Shown one piece after another: positions 47,501 through 56,900 of a stretch of 64,000 bases of DNA. The DNA lies in contig VZRS01001718.1 in NCBI GenBank assembly GCA_013398055.1, positions 404,547 through 468,546 on the forward strand. Reading direction: 5' to 3'. The stretch's first letter is position 1. Every line of letters starts with the position of its first letter. The notes below the pieces were generated by a model. The model did not search any database. It worked only from the letters and a program-made list of their open reading frames with translations, and was not told the origin of the DNA. Origin of the DNA: Ifrita kowaldi (lineage: Eukaryota; Chordata; Aves; Passeriformes; Cinclosomatidae). The position numbers and the translations under genes were made by a program.

Positions 47501-49704
47501 TACTTTATCAGTATTGCACTAAACAGGAATGGGCTTACTAACATACATCTCAGAGAACTACCTTCTTTAGATGAAGTTCTCATATCGTATTATTTTAAAG
47601 ATTTTCCTTATGTTGCTGGCATTGCTGTAAAGGAAGAAATTTAGAACAGTATCAAAACCTTATCTAGAATCTGCTCTTGGTCTCGAGTTTGGTGTCACAT
47701 AACCATCCTACCCCATGCCCATGCTACTGCTGCACATCCTTCCCTGCCAATTTGTCTATCTTGTAGGCACCCTGCCATCCATTAGACCTCGAGATTCTAA
47801 CATGAAAATCTCAAAGTCAGCAGGATTCTTTTAGAGACATAATCTCTTTTCTAAACCTATATTCATGTCTGATCATAGAATTATAGAATATCCCGAGCTG
47901 GATGGGACCCACAAGGATCACTGAGTCAAACTCCTGGCCCCGCTCAGGACTGCCCAAAAAATGACACCACGTGCCCGAGAGCGCTGTCTAGTTGCTTCTT
48001 GAACTGCGGCAGGCTTGGTGCTGTGACCACTTCTTGGGGAGCCTATCCCAGCACCTTCTGAGTTGTGTTTAGAAGCCTCCACAGCAGAAAGCTGTCTATA
48101 TAAAAAACCCCAAACAAACTCAACAAGCTTCTTATAGGTGTAAATAGTTTTTAGTTTCCAATGTAACTGAGACAGGTTTAAGAGATTTAAGGAGCTGTTA
48201 TGCAAACCGCATCAGGAGAACACAAGTGTGGACAAAGCCCCGTTCACAGGATGTCCNTCGCTCCCCTCCGCTCCTCCGCCGAGTCTGATCTGGGACAAAC
48301 CTCCCGATTTCTGTGCAGCTGCACAGGAGCCGGGCTGCGCTGCAATAAAATCTCTCGTTTTGCCAAAAATGCAGTAAAAATCTACAAAATGCGCAAAACT
48401 AAATATAAAGACAAAACACTACAAAACCAGGCCCAATATGGAAGTCACTGCCCAGCTCTGAGGCAACATAGAATCATAGACGTATTTAGGTTGGAAAAAG
48501 CCTCCAAGATCATCAAGTCCAAGCCTTTATCTGGCTCTGGCAAATCCAGCACTAAACCATAGCCCTAAGTGCCACATCTCCCTGTCTTTTAAACACCTCC
48601 AGGGATGGCGACTCCACCACTTCCCTGTACAACCTGTTCCAGTGCCTGACCACCTTTCCTGTGAAAGACATTTTTCCCAATATCCAATCTAAACCTCTGC
48701 TGGTGCAACCTGAGCCATTTCCTCTCATCCTGTTACTTCTTATCTGGGAGAATCCCCACCTGGCTACACCCTCCTTTCAGGGAGTGATGGAGAGCATTAA
48801 GGTCTACCCTGAACCTCCCTTTTTTCAGGCTAAACCCCCCCAGATTCCTCAGCTGCTCCACATCAGACTTGTGTTCCAGACCCTTCACCAGCTCCGTTGC
48901 CCTTCTCTGGACATACTCCAGCCCCTCAATATCCTTCTTGTAGTGAGGGGCCCAGAACCGGACACAGGACTTAAGGTATGGCTTCACCAGTGCCAAGTNN
49001 NNNNNNNNNNNNNNNNNNNNNNNNNNNNNNNNNNNNNNNNNNNNNNNNNNNNNNNNNNNNNNNNNNNNNNNNNNNNNNNNNNNNNNNNNNNNNNNNNNNN
49101 NNNNNNNNNNNNNNNNNNNNNNNNNNNNNNNNNNNNNNNNNNNNNNNNNNNNNNNNNNNNNNNNNNNNNNNNNNNNNNNNNNNNNNNNNNNNNNNNNNNN
49201 NNNNNNNNNNNNNNNNNNNNNNNNNNNNNNNNNNNNNNNNNNNNNNNNNNNNNNNNNNNNNNNNNNNNNNNNNNNNNNNNNNNNNNNNNNNNNNNNNNNN
49301 NNNNNNNNNNNNNNNNNNNNNNNNNNNNNNNNNNNNNNNNNNNNNNNNNNNNNNNNNNNNNNNNNNNNNNNNNNNNNNNNNNNNNNNNNNNNNNNNNNNN
49401 NNNNNNNNNNNNNNNNNNNNNNNNNNNNNNNNNNNNNNNNNNNNNNNNNNNNNNNNNNNNNNNNNNNNNNNNNNNNNNNNNNNNNNNNNNNNNNNNNNNN
49501 NNNNNNNNNNNNNNCCCCCCCGCCCCCGCCGTACCTGTGCCCCGCCTCCAGCTCGGCGCAGAGCGCCGGCTCCAGCTGCAGCAGGCAGCACTCCCCGCCG
49601 CCGGCCTGCGGGCCGAAGCTGAGGCAGTGCACGGCCGGCAGCAGCTCCGCCGGGTTCAGCTTGGCCGTCTGCAGCGTGGCGTCCACCTCAGCGCGGCTCC
49701 TCAT
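35473..49704 (-). CDS. DSCC1: DSCC1, DNA replication and sister chromatid cohesion protein 1 (complete, 9 coding exons)
   Basis: DSCC1 (Dcc1) is a nuclear subunit of the Ctf18-RFC clamp loader, with CHTF18, CHTF8 and RFC2-5. It helps load PCNA and links it to DNA polymerase epsilon and cohesion establishment in S phase. Nine exons joined by GT-AG introns give 1170 nt: 389 residues and a stop, against about 393 in human. Matches run through the whole protein: N-terminus MRSRAEVDATLQTAKLN, middle LVIRGEKDEHAVLCSKDKTY and YWRILDFDYEMKLLNHVTQL, C-terminus KVYNSRRSIS. The C-terminal winged-helix region known to bind polymerase epsilon is intact. Gene order with TAF2 is as in other vertebrates. The exon 1 contig is separated from exon 2 by a 516-bp N gap and its placement may be wrong. 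Product identification is secure. Confidence 0.95.
36373..36521 (-). CDS. DSCC1: DSCC1 exon 8, residues 305-354
   Basis: Encodes GLALVDKSSRPETIFLLKVE through EKWTEVDITPYI. Acceptor TCTGCAG, donor GTAAGG. Reading past the donor gives an immediate in-frame TAA, so intron retention would end the protein here. Confidence 0.95.
36994..37151 (-). CDS. DSCC1: DSCC1 exon 7, residues 252-304
   Basis: Encodes GEVFFEMHEDKICRAIAQML through SVPEGMTTRLDQLQ. The acceptor is a tandem CAGCAG: splicing at the first AG gives Val-Asp-Ala-Gly-Glu (length as in human), at the second removes the Ala codon. Donor GTAAAC, phase 0 at its end. Confidence 0.92.
38285..38334 (-). CDS. DSCC1: DSCC1 exon 6, residues 235-252
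   Basis: A 50-nt exon encoding REMIEHILVSYGRKYVD. Acceptor CTTCCAG, donor GTAAGT. Too short to show in open-frame searches, but residues and frame fit the flanking exons. Confidence 0.9.
38680..39232 (+). mobile_element. CR1 LINE 3' fragment in DSCC1 intron 5
   Basis: Plus-strand CR1: 'gaggctcaggagagacctta', 'aactgcctgaaaggaggctg', 'actggaacaggctgccaagg' and a 3' end 'gactcaatgatcttaaggtt'. About 550 bp of the ORF2 C-terminus and 3' UTR remain. Antisense to DSCC1. Confidence 0.92.
39839..39977 (-). CDS. DSCC1: DSCC1 exon 5, residues 189-235
   Basis: Encodes YWRILDFDYEMKLLNHVTQL through CLEELGSLEP. Acceptor CTGGCAG, donor GTAAAC. Confidence 0.93.
40334..40464 (+). repeat. Direct repeat copy 1 flanking DSCC1 exon 4
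   Basis: Shares 'ggactgccatcaccttgtgt', 'cccagtggggtttgggcatg' and 'gccaagtaaaggaggagtag' with copy 2 at 41632-41770. The last about 100 bp differ at only about two positions. Not a repeat family I recognise. Confidence 0.9.
40915..41005 (-). CDS. DSCC1: DSCC1 exon 4, residues 159-189
   Basis: Encodes YTTEDLLSLIQASEEEILHQ then LQVIDACKIE. Acceptor GTTGCAG, donor GTATTC. Flanked by two direct-repeat copies at 40334-40464 and 41632-41770. Its 91 nt are not a multiple of three, so skipping it would shift the frame. Confidence 0.92.
41632..41770 (+). repeat. Direct repeat copy 2 flanking DSCC1 exon 4
   Basis: Partner of 40334-40464 in the same orientation, about 1.3 kb away, with an 8-bp longer 5' part. 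Sequences outside the two copies do not match. Confidence 0.9.
42163..42232. repeat. 35-bp exact tandem duplication
   Basis: The unit beginning aaatactgctagcaactgag is present twice in a row (42163-42197 and 42198-42232) with no differences, in DSCC1 intron 3. Likely a recent slippage event and polymorphic. Confidence 0.95.
44059..44193 (-). CDS. DSCC1: DSCC1 exon 3, residues 114-158
   Basis: Encodes IAGFSNNYWELRRCRPKLKK through DTQKDQTATFSK. Acceptor CTTGTAG, donor GTAAAT, phase 0 at its end. Confidence 0.92.
46587..46755 (-). CDS. DSCC1: DSCC1 exon 2, residues 57-113
   Basis: Encodes LVIRGEKDEHAVLCSKDKTY through PASCNIIHSQ. Acceptor TTTCCAG, donor GTATGT, phase 0 at its end. Confidence 0.95.
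47873..48080 (-). mobile_element. CR1 LINE 3' UTR fragment
   Basis: Starts 'tcatagaattatagaatatc', continues with 'gatgggacccacaaggatca' and 'ttgcttcttgaactgcggca', all reverse-strand CR1 3' UTR words. Truncated within about 200 bp. Confidence 0.88.
48468..48998 (-). mobile_element. CR1 LINE, 3' part, cut by the N gap
   Basis: The plus strand opens with 'catagaatcatagacgtatt' (reversed CR1 3' tail) and runs through the 3' UTR into ORF2 C-terminal sequence (minus strand FWAPHYKKDIEGLEYVQRRA). Its last 341 bp are repeated at 49825-50165. Confidence 0.93.
48999..49514. other. Assembly gap (516 N)
   Basis: No sequence information. It lies between a CR1 piece and the contig carrying DSCC1 exon 1. 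Confidence 1.
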
Positions 49705-49823
49705 GGCGGCCCCCGCTCCCTCCGAACTCCGCGCCACGGCCTCCATCCCCCGCCCCGCTCAGGCGGGGCCCGCCCACCGGGGAGGCGGGCGCCGGCGGCG
49801 CGCGCAGGCGGGGTTGATTCCGC
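49515..49823 (-). promoter_or_regulatory. GC-rich contig with DSCC1 exon 1 and probable promoter
   Basis: 309 bp of CpG-dense sequence between the N gap and a single N at 49824. It holds the first coding exon and about 120 bp upstream of the start codon, typical of a CpG-island promoter without TATA box. Confidence 0.75.
49535..49704 (-). CDS. DSCC1: DSCC1 exon 1 (coding part), residues 1-57
   Basis: Encodes MRSRAEVDATLQTAKLN through CAELEAGH, donor GTACGG. Start chosen at 49704 because it aligns with the human start and has a good context (GCCGCCATGA). An in-frame ATG 42 nt upstream (49746) has no stop between, so a 14-residue extension is possible. Sits on a 309-bp contig bounded by Ns. 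Confidence 0.9.
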
Positions 49824-49824
49824 N

Positions 49825-50365
49825 CCTGTGAAAGACATTTTTCCCAATATCCAATCTAAACCTCTGCTGGTGCAACCTGAGCCATTTCCTCTCATCCTGT
49901 TACTTCTTATCTGGGAGAATCCCCACCTGGCTACACCCTCCTTTCAGGGAGTGATGGAGAGCATTAAGGTCTACCCTGAACCTCCCTTTTTTCAGGTTAA
50001 ACACCCCCAGATTCCTCAGCTGCTCCACATCAGACTTGTGTTCCAGACCCTTCACCAGCTCCGTTGCCCTTCTCTGGACATACTCCAGCCCCTCAATATC
50101 CTTCTTGTAGTGAGGGGCCCAGAACCGGACACAGGACTTAAGGTATGGCTTCACCAGTGCCAAGTGCAGGGGGACAGTCACTGCCCTGGTCCTGCTGGCC
50201 ACACTATTTCTGATACAGGCCAGGATGCCACTGGCTGCCTTGGCCGCCTGGGCACACGTTGGCTTATGTTCAGTCACTGACCAGCACCCCTTTTCCACCT
50301 GACAGCTTTCCAGCCACGCTGCCCCTAAGCCTGGAGCATTGCTATGCCACTCTCTACATTCTTCC
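49825..50365 (-). mobile_element. CR1 LINE, ORF2 C-terminal part
   Basis: The first 341 bp match 48658-48998 with two differences. It then continues to the right, beyond the point where the other copy meets the gap, with further CR1 ORF2 sequence (minus strand CAQAAKAASGILACIRNSVA). CR1 similarity fades near 50365. It lacks the 3' UTR that the left copy has, so together the two look like one element. Confidence 0.9.
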
Positions 50366-52518
50366 TTGACACAAGAGCATGACTGTGACTTGTGGAGAGA
50401 GGTAGACTGAGCGTCCAAGCCACTGCAACGGGGCCTGACTGTGGGTGGGAAAGCACTGCTGAGGGAGCTGCCACCCACTGGCGTCACCCACCCCAGGTCC
50501 TCCTGTCCTTCTGGGGACAGTCTGACTGAGGGCAGCTATCTGCAGGTTCTCATCCACGCATGACCCCTTAAGAAAGGGCTTGCACAGCCTCCACACAGAG
50601 GTTTGTCTGCCCGTGATTCAGGGCTCAGCTCATGTTCTTGCTGTGGCCTTACAGGGCTCCCTCTGCCAGAGGAAGCGGTGAGGAAGTGCTTGACCTAAAG
50701 TCATGTCAGAAATGAGTGGAAACCACAGGCATGCGCAATTATTGCAATGGAAATAGTCTGCAGCTCAGAGATTCAAGGGGAAGTCTGTTGACGTCCTTAA
50801 ACCATAAGAAGAAAACAAAAGCGGAGGCTCAGAACACAGCAGCTCAGCAGCAGTGGGAGTCAGACTTCTGCAAGGAGCAGCACAGGATGCCTCTTCCCTG
50901 CCTTGTCCAGGACAACTGGCTCCTCAGACACGCACTGATTTTTGCTGCAGGGCATATTAACACTCAGCCTGGTAGTGTGTTAGCCATAGCTGCCTGCTGT
51001 GATGCATCAGCTAACAAATAGTTACTCAGTGCTTCTAAGTGATGTCTACCCACTTGCAGAGTGCCTTTGTGCTTGGTAAAAGTCTGTGCCAAATGACCCC
51101 GATGAGGAGGTTGTAACCCCTTTTACGTGGAAACCAGAAGCGGGAGCTGGTGGGATGGAGCTGGCTCAGTCCAGTCCCAGCCTGACAGAGACCAACTGTT
51201 GTATGTGACTGAGTCAGGCATCTTCTGCCTTCAGAAGGTGGTGCCTGAGTGGTGCCATTGAGGCAATTGGCCTCGGAGAAAACTTTGACCGAAGTTTTTA
51301 GGCCGTTACCTCTGTCAGAACACATGTGCAGTGGCTTGTTCAAAGACTCAGACATCTATCATGTTTTCATGTTTTATTTCAGCTATTGGGCGGTGGAAAT
51401 ACCGTCATTGTGCACACAGGAAACCAGAGGCACTCCAGCTTTGGCTGGCTAGTTTCTCCTAATGTGTAGGTGCAAACTGATATGTGTACAGCCTTATTTG
51501 AGACTTACATTTTGCTTTAATGTAAATATCTTCCTGCACACCTCTCAGGTAAACCAGAAAAATCACTTTACCAAGTAAATGCTCACATAGTTACTAACTG
51601 TTTAAATAGCAGCTTAATTGTGCTGGCTTTAATTTATACCTTAATTTGTGCAATTTTCCAATGACCTTGTGCACCTGCTTCTTCTTTCTAGTTTTCATTC
51701 TGTGAAATAAAAAAAGGTTCTGGTATTGCCAAGAGACTGAATCCAAGGCATAGGTTCATGGAGTTTGTATCTTAAGAGTTCTGCTATGTAACAGAAACAC
51801 AATAGGAATTAAATCACTGGATGTTATTCAGGAGTTGGAATTGATCTGTGGTCAGGGACATTTGTAGTAGTTATTAATTTTTATAATCAGCTTTATTTAT
51901 CCTGGTAGTTCTGCTTGAATATGCTTTTTACGTATTTTTGCTTAGGAACTGAAATGTGTATGCTTATGCTGCCTGCCATGTTTCTCTGCCTGTCCCTCGC
52001 TTGCTGTTCAAGGTCAAGCAAATTTGCCAGGCAAATTTCCTGGAAGTTTGGTAGAAATCAGCAGCTGGATGGTATAGTCAATGAAGCCCCAACCTAGGAG
52101 AATGCTGCTCTGATCCATTCTAAGAGGCAGAAGCCAGCTGGCCTACGAGCAAACACATGGACATAAATCTACAGATATGTCTCATTTCTCAGGAAACAAC
52201 TGGTATTATGCATCTGTTTTCTGAGAATGCTTTAGAGCAGTGACCTAACTGACAAAAATGGGTTTGCCTAGGAACTCAAGCAGTTGGTATCTTGAAACAT
52301 GGATGAATCATTTAATGAATTTAAATTGCAGAGAAAATGGGATGATGAACTATCAATGTTGCTGTCAATTTATAAGGAAATGCATACTATGGCAAAGGAG
52401 CTTGGGAGGATCCTGACATTATTTTATATTGATTTTGTGGGGTTATTTATTTGCTTTGGAGTTGCTATAGCATAAATGAGTTCTGTTTTCAGTTTGAGCT
52501 GGTCTGGTGGGCTGAAAG
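50366..52518. other. Intergenic, no gene recognised
   Basis: Mixed-composition sequence upstream of DSCC1. No exon of the expected neighbour DEPTOR, no tRNA and no named repeat was found. Open frames up to 106 codons look like chance. Confidence 0.6.
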
Positions 52519-53913
52519 TGTCAGGGTTCAGGAGCATGTAACATCATGGGACAAGTAGAGGTGAAACTCACCTGTAGGAGAATGGAAGCGAGAGTTGAGT
52601 GTGTTGCTTTAACGCAGCCTGGTTTTTGGTGGGGGCGGGAGAAAAGCTGCTCAAAACTTCTATGTCCGGCACAGAGACATAGACATAGACATTCACTGAA
52701 GGTTCTGATGATGGGCAGGTTACCAGCCTGATTAGACAGGTTGGTAATGCCTCTGTGATGACTTATTTAAGAAAGGAAAAAGTGCGGGAAGCTCTCTTTT
52801 CTTCTCTTGAGGGGTGGTGAGGCGGCCGCCGGGGCCCTCCCGAGGCCGGGGCTGCCCGTGCGGTGCCGGTGGGCACCACGTGGCCGGGGCCGCCTGTGTG
52901 GTGCGGGCAGAGACCATGTGGCCAGCAACGAAAACATGGTGAGCAATTCCCGATATGGAGCCCAGACGAAGTCAACCTTTTCCGTGCAGCGAAGCTCTAT
53001 AGGAACTTTTCAATTGATGGAACTTGAGAACGAACAAACCTACAGACACCAACTTTCTTCTGAGTCAGAGAAAAAGAAAAAGTGAGGACACGTGAGGAGA
53101 ACCATCATGGCGGCATCGAGGTCAGTGAAAAGAAGGAGAGGAAAAAAGTGCTCCAAGTGCCGGAGCTGAGATTCTCCTGCAAGCCGTGGTGAGGACTATA
53201 ATACAACAAACTGTTTGTCTGTAATTCATTAGGTGCCTGGGGGGGTGCAGAGAGCCACGTGCAGCCCGTGAGGAAGAGTACTCACGCTGGAGAGCATGGG
53301 CACTGAAAAGCTGTAATCTTGTGAGGAACTCGAACAGAGAGAGAGAGGACCCTGGCTTCCAAACTAGAACAGCTCATCCTTAAAAGACTAAACCTCGTGA
53401 ACTAAAATGACCCATGGTAGGCAGTTGTGGGAAGACTGCTTGGCCCATGGGAGGGACTCACGTTACAGCAGGTTGGGCAGAGTGCTGTTTGTGAAAGTTA
53501 AGACCACGCTGGAAAAGTTCACAGAGAACTATCTCCTGTGGGAAGGATCCCACAGCACAGCAGAAGAAACTTTTCCTTATGCAAACTGAAAAAAAGTTTT
53601 TAAGAAGTGAAAGACTGACCAAACCCCCATGTTTTGTCTCCTTGCGCGTTGGTGGGAAAGAGGGAAGGACTGAGAAGGAAAGGTATTCTAAAGGTTTATT
53701 TTAGTTCTCATTACTCTTTTTACTTTTAATTCTGTTAATAAATTTTCTTTATACTGTTTAAGTTTTAAACCTGTTTTGCCTTAAAGTGTTTTTCCCCTAG
53801 TCCTTACCTCAACTCATGAAGTTTTCAACTCCCTCTACTCAGCTATAACAGAGGAAAATAAGTGGATAATTTTCTGTGGGTGCCTGGCACTTAGGCAGCT
53901 TCAAACCACGACA
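52519..53913 (+). mobile_element. LTR-like segment, avian endogenous-retrovirus type (left boundary uncertain)
   Basis: The right part shows avian LTR layout: a G-rich block, AATAAA at 53737-53742 within 'ttctgttaataaattttctt', then 'gttttgccttaaagtg', 'ccttacctcaactcatgaa', 'ggtgcctggcac' and a terminal 'caaaccacgaca'. No internal coding region is attached, so it would be a solo LTR. A possible start is tgtcaggg at 52519, but no flanking duplication supports it. At 52851-52925 there are two imperfect GC-rich units of about 38 bp. Confidence 0.55.
53737..53742 (+). terminator. AATAAA in the LTR-like segment
   Basis: Canonical poly(A) signal at the place expected near the R/U5 boundary of an LTR. 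Confidence 0.5.
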
Positions 53914-56900
53914 TTGAGGAAGCAGTTAATTCAGCCGTCCCAATTTAACTAATCACTGACTGCAGTCAGCCCACCCAGGTGCCAATTGGAGGCTTTAAGT
54001 GGCTGCTGTGAGTGTACAGCTGTGAGGTATAAGGTGTACACCTGTCAGCATAAGGGACAAGTAGACTGAACTGCTAAATAGCCGCTGCATCCTCAGCTGG
54101 GCTGGGGATGGAATGAAGTCAAGCCTCAAGCAAGATAAGCTTTGGCATAATTTTTCAATTGACAAATGTTAAAGAAAATTAGTGTTAGTGGGATGTGGTT
54201 GATGATTGTTGAGTGACGTTAGCAAACAAAAAAAAGGATCGTTGAAGATTGTTATAGTCTTGCCTTTGAAGTTCTTGACCCTGTATAATCTTTCCCAGGA
54301 CTCAAACATCAGGGATGTGAACCGTTAGATAAATGAAGGGCAACTGTTAAATCTGAAGGGCATTTGACAAATCAAATAAAAGAAATAACTCCAAAGCTCC
54401 ACAACTGAAACAGAACAATGAAGCAGGAGATAACATCATAGTGCACATTACCACTGTCAGGCTCTAGTCATTAGGTAGCGTGTAAGGAGGATGACTTCCC
54501 ATGTGTGATTGCAATTCAAGTGCTTGGGAGCTCTACAGTAAAATGTAGTGAGAAAATTGGGCTACATGAAATGGGGTGTTCAAACGACAAATATGTACAC
54601 ACTAGAAACTTACAGATGTCCTTCAAAGCACAACAGAGGTGGCTGAGAAAATAATAAAAAAAAAAAAGAGATAAAGCCAGCACTGGAAAAACTGGCACAG
54701 TGCCAAAATTGAATACAGCAACACATTATCAGCTCAGTGATAATTACACAATTCATAGTTACAGTTCTTAGAAATTATTCCACAAGAGAGGCTCATTTTG
54801 ATTAAAGCCTCGTAAACCCTAGTTCAAGGATTTCTTTTTTCAGCTGGAATGCCATCTGCAATATTTAAAATTAGCATGTGTGTTACATTTTCACTCATTA
54901 AGTGACAGTTTCTTATTGTCTTGAAATAACTTGGATGTGCTGATTGTGTTTCAGTACAGAAGGTGACCACTGAAGCTGTGGGTGTGACTGGGGTTAGATC
55001 TTTGAATGCTGTTTCAGCATATCGCAGACTCCCATGAGACACTGGGAGAATGACTGTCTACAATGAATGTGTTACTTTTCCTTCCTAGGAAAACAAGAAA
55101 GAGAAAAGAAAGTCCAAACAGAAAATATCATTATGCCACTGTATAAATCCATGATACACACCTATCCTGAATAACGATTGTCTAGTCTGTCTTAAATCTA
55201 ACAACTGGGGATTACTGAATGAAAAGAACAGAAAGTAATGGATAACAGGAGAGAATAAATTTCTGTGCAACATATTGAGGAACTTGGGAGATGTGGTGAA
55301 AGTCAAAATGACTGTGATCCACAAAAGAGTTAACCAAGTTCATGAAAGCTAGTTGTGCTTGTCTCTGTTTAACACAATATTCAGGTTATAGTCATAACTC
55401 AGGATCCTAAATAAATACAGACCCCCTCAATCACCAGAGCACACACTCTTCTGCTCTCCATTGGAGTTGGTTCTTGAGACATACTTTAATTTTTTAAACT
55501 TTTAATAGTGAAAGGTAAAGTAGCAAAACAGTGGCTTGCATATTCTATGTTGCAGACCTTGATTCATTTGTATTACTGTACCCCAGTAAAACCATCATAC
55601 CTGGTGATGTCAGCCAGAAAAGCAGCACAAAGCAGGAGCTAATGAGTCCAAGACTCAAACAGGGAAAATTTCAGCCAATTAGTAAAACAACCAGATAGCT
55701 CACTGCTACCCAAGACAAGGCTGTCTTGTCAGTCTTAACAGGCCACCAGGGATATGCAAAACACTGATATTCAAATTAGGTGAAAATAAAATTTGGTTGT
55801 AACCAAACATAAATATTTGTGTAAACCATACAATAGCTTGGAGTATCTCAGTGACAAAAAAATTGGTTCTGGCCTGGGAAGACTGAAAGAAGAAACACTC
55901 AACTAACAAAGCTGGAAAGCATATGCCAAAATAGCCGGAGCACAGTTTGGAAATGGCTTTAAGAATTTCATCGTATGCAGTTGTGACAAGCAAGAACCCA
56001 GATGCCCAGTGCTTATGGGACAACTAGGAATTAGAGACCTGTTCCTTGGCTGTGTTATTTCTTTGCATGGACTGCATGTGTAATTGCAAACAAAGGCAGA
56101 GGATCAGTCATGCCACACTGATTTCATGATAAGGTGGGGTAAACCTGAACAAGGTGGTATCCAGCCTACATTCAGAGCTTCTCCCAGTCTCAGCCAGTCA
56201 GCCAGGACATTCATTGCTGCACAGCATGTCCTCACAATGTAAACAGTGGTGGGAAAGGTGCTGTGATGTCTGTTCACATTGGCATGAAAGAGCAAGCTAT
56301 TCTTTTCAAGAATGTAATAATTACAGGAACCCTTTTAAATTTAGAGTATATGTCAGGCAGCCATGTTAGTTCATGCATGAGTACATCATTAAAATCTTTT
56401 GCTCCCTGTGCATTATCTTCTGGATAGATCACCAGAGTGCTTCTACCACAGCTAAGCCTGTAATTCAGACCCAAATGATTTTGCTAGTTGGGAAAAGCAA
56501 CACTTTACTGCAGGCCCTAAAATTTAATCACATAAAACACCTGCTGCTAGAAATATTTGAAATGGTATTATCATTAATATCTAGGAGTTACATGAGATAA
56601 TTGCAAATAAATGTAGGTTTTTTAATACCGTGTAGAGAATTTTGTGGCTAATTTCAAGGCTCAGTGTGGAGACCTTATTAATAGTGACAACCTAAATATC
56701 AGTATGTGTCATCTGGGAAGTTATCCCATCATCTCACTTCTTGACTAGCTACTATCCACACAGTAGTAACCTCAGAGAGTGGGGTTTTTTTACTTAATCT
56801 ATTATGAATTTTCAAGGCATTGCTAGGGATATGTGCTACAAATATATCCCAGCAAACGACATACTTACACTTTCTGTATGAATCTAAAATAAGTAAATAG

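Larger units (their letters stand above)
46756..49534. other. DSCC1 intron 1, with assembly gap
   Basis: Contains two minus-strand CR1 pieces, an N at 48257 and a 516-bp run of N from 48999 to 49514. True length unknown. Confidence 0.7.

Noticed and set aside
48661..50280. 539-codon frame across the N gap
   Set aside because: Most of it is N translated as X; the rest is CR1 read on the wrong strand.
52807..53085. GC-rich frame considered as a possible DEPTOR first exon
   Set aside because: The translation shows no DEP-domain residues, and the segment fits the LTR-like element better.
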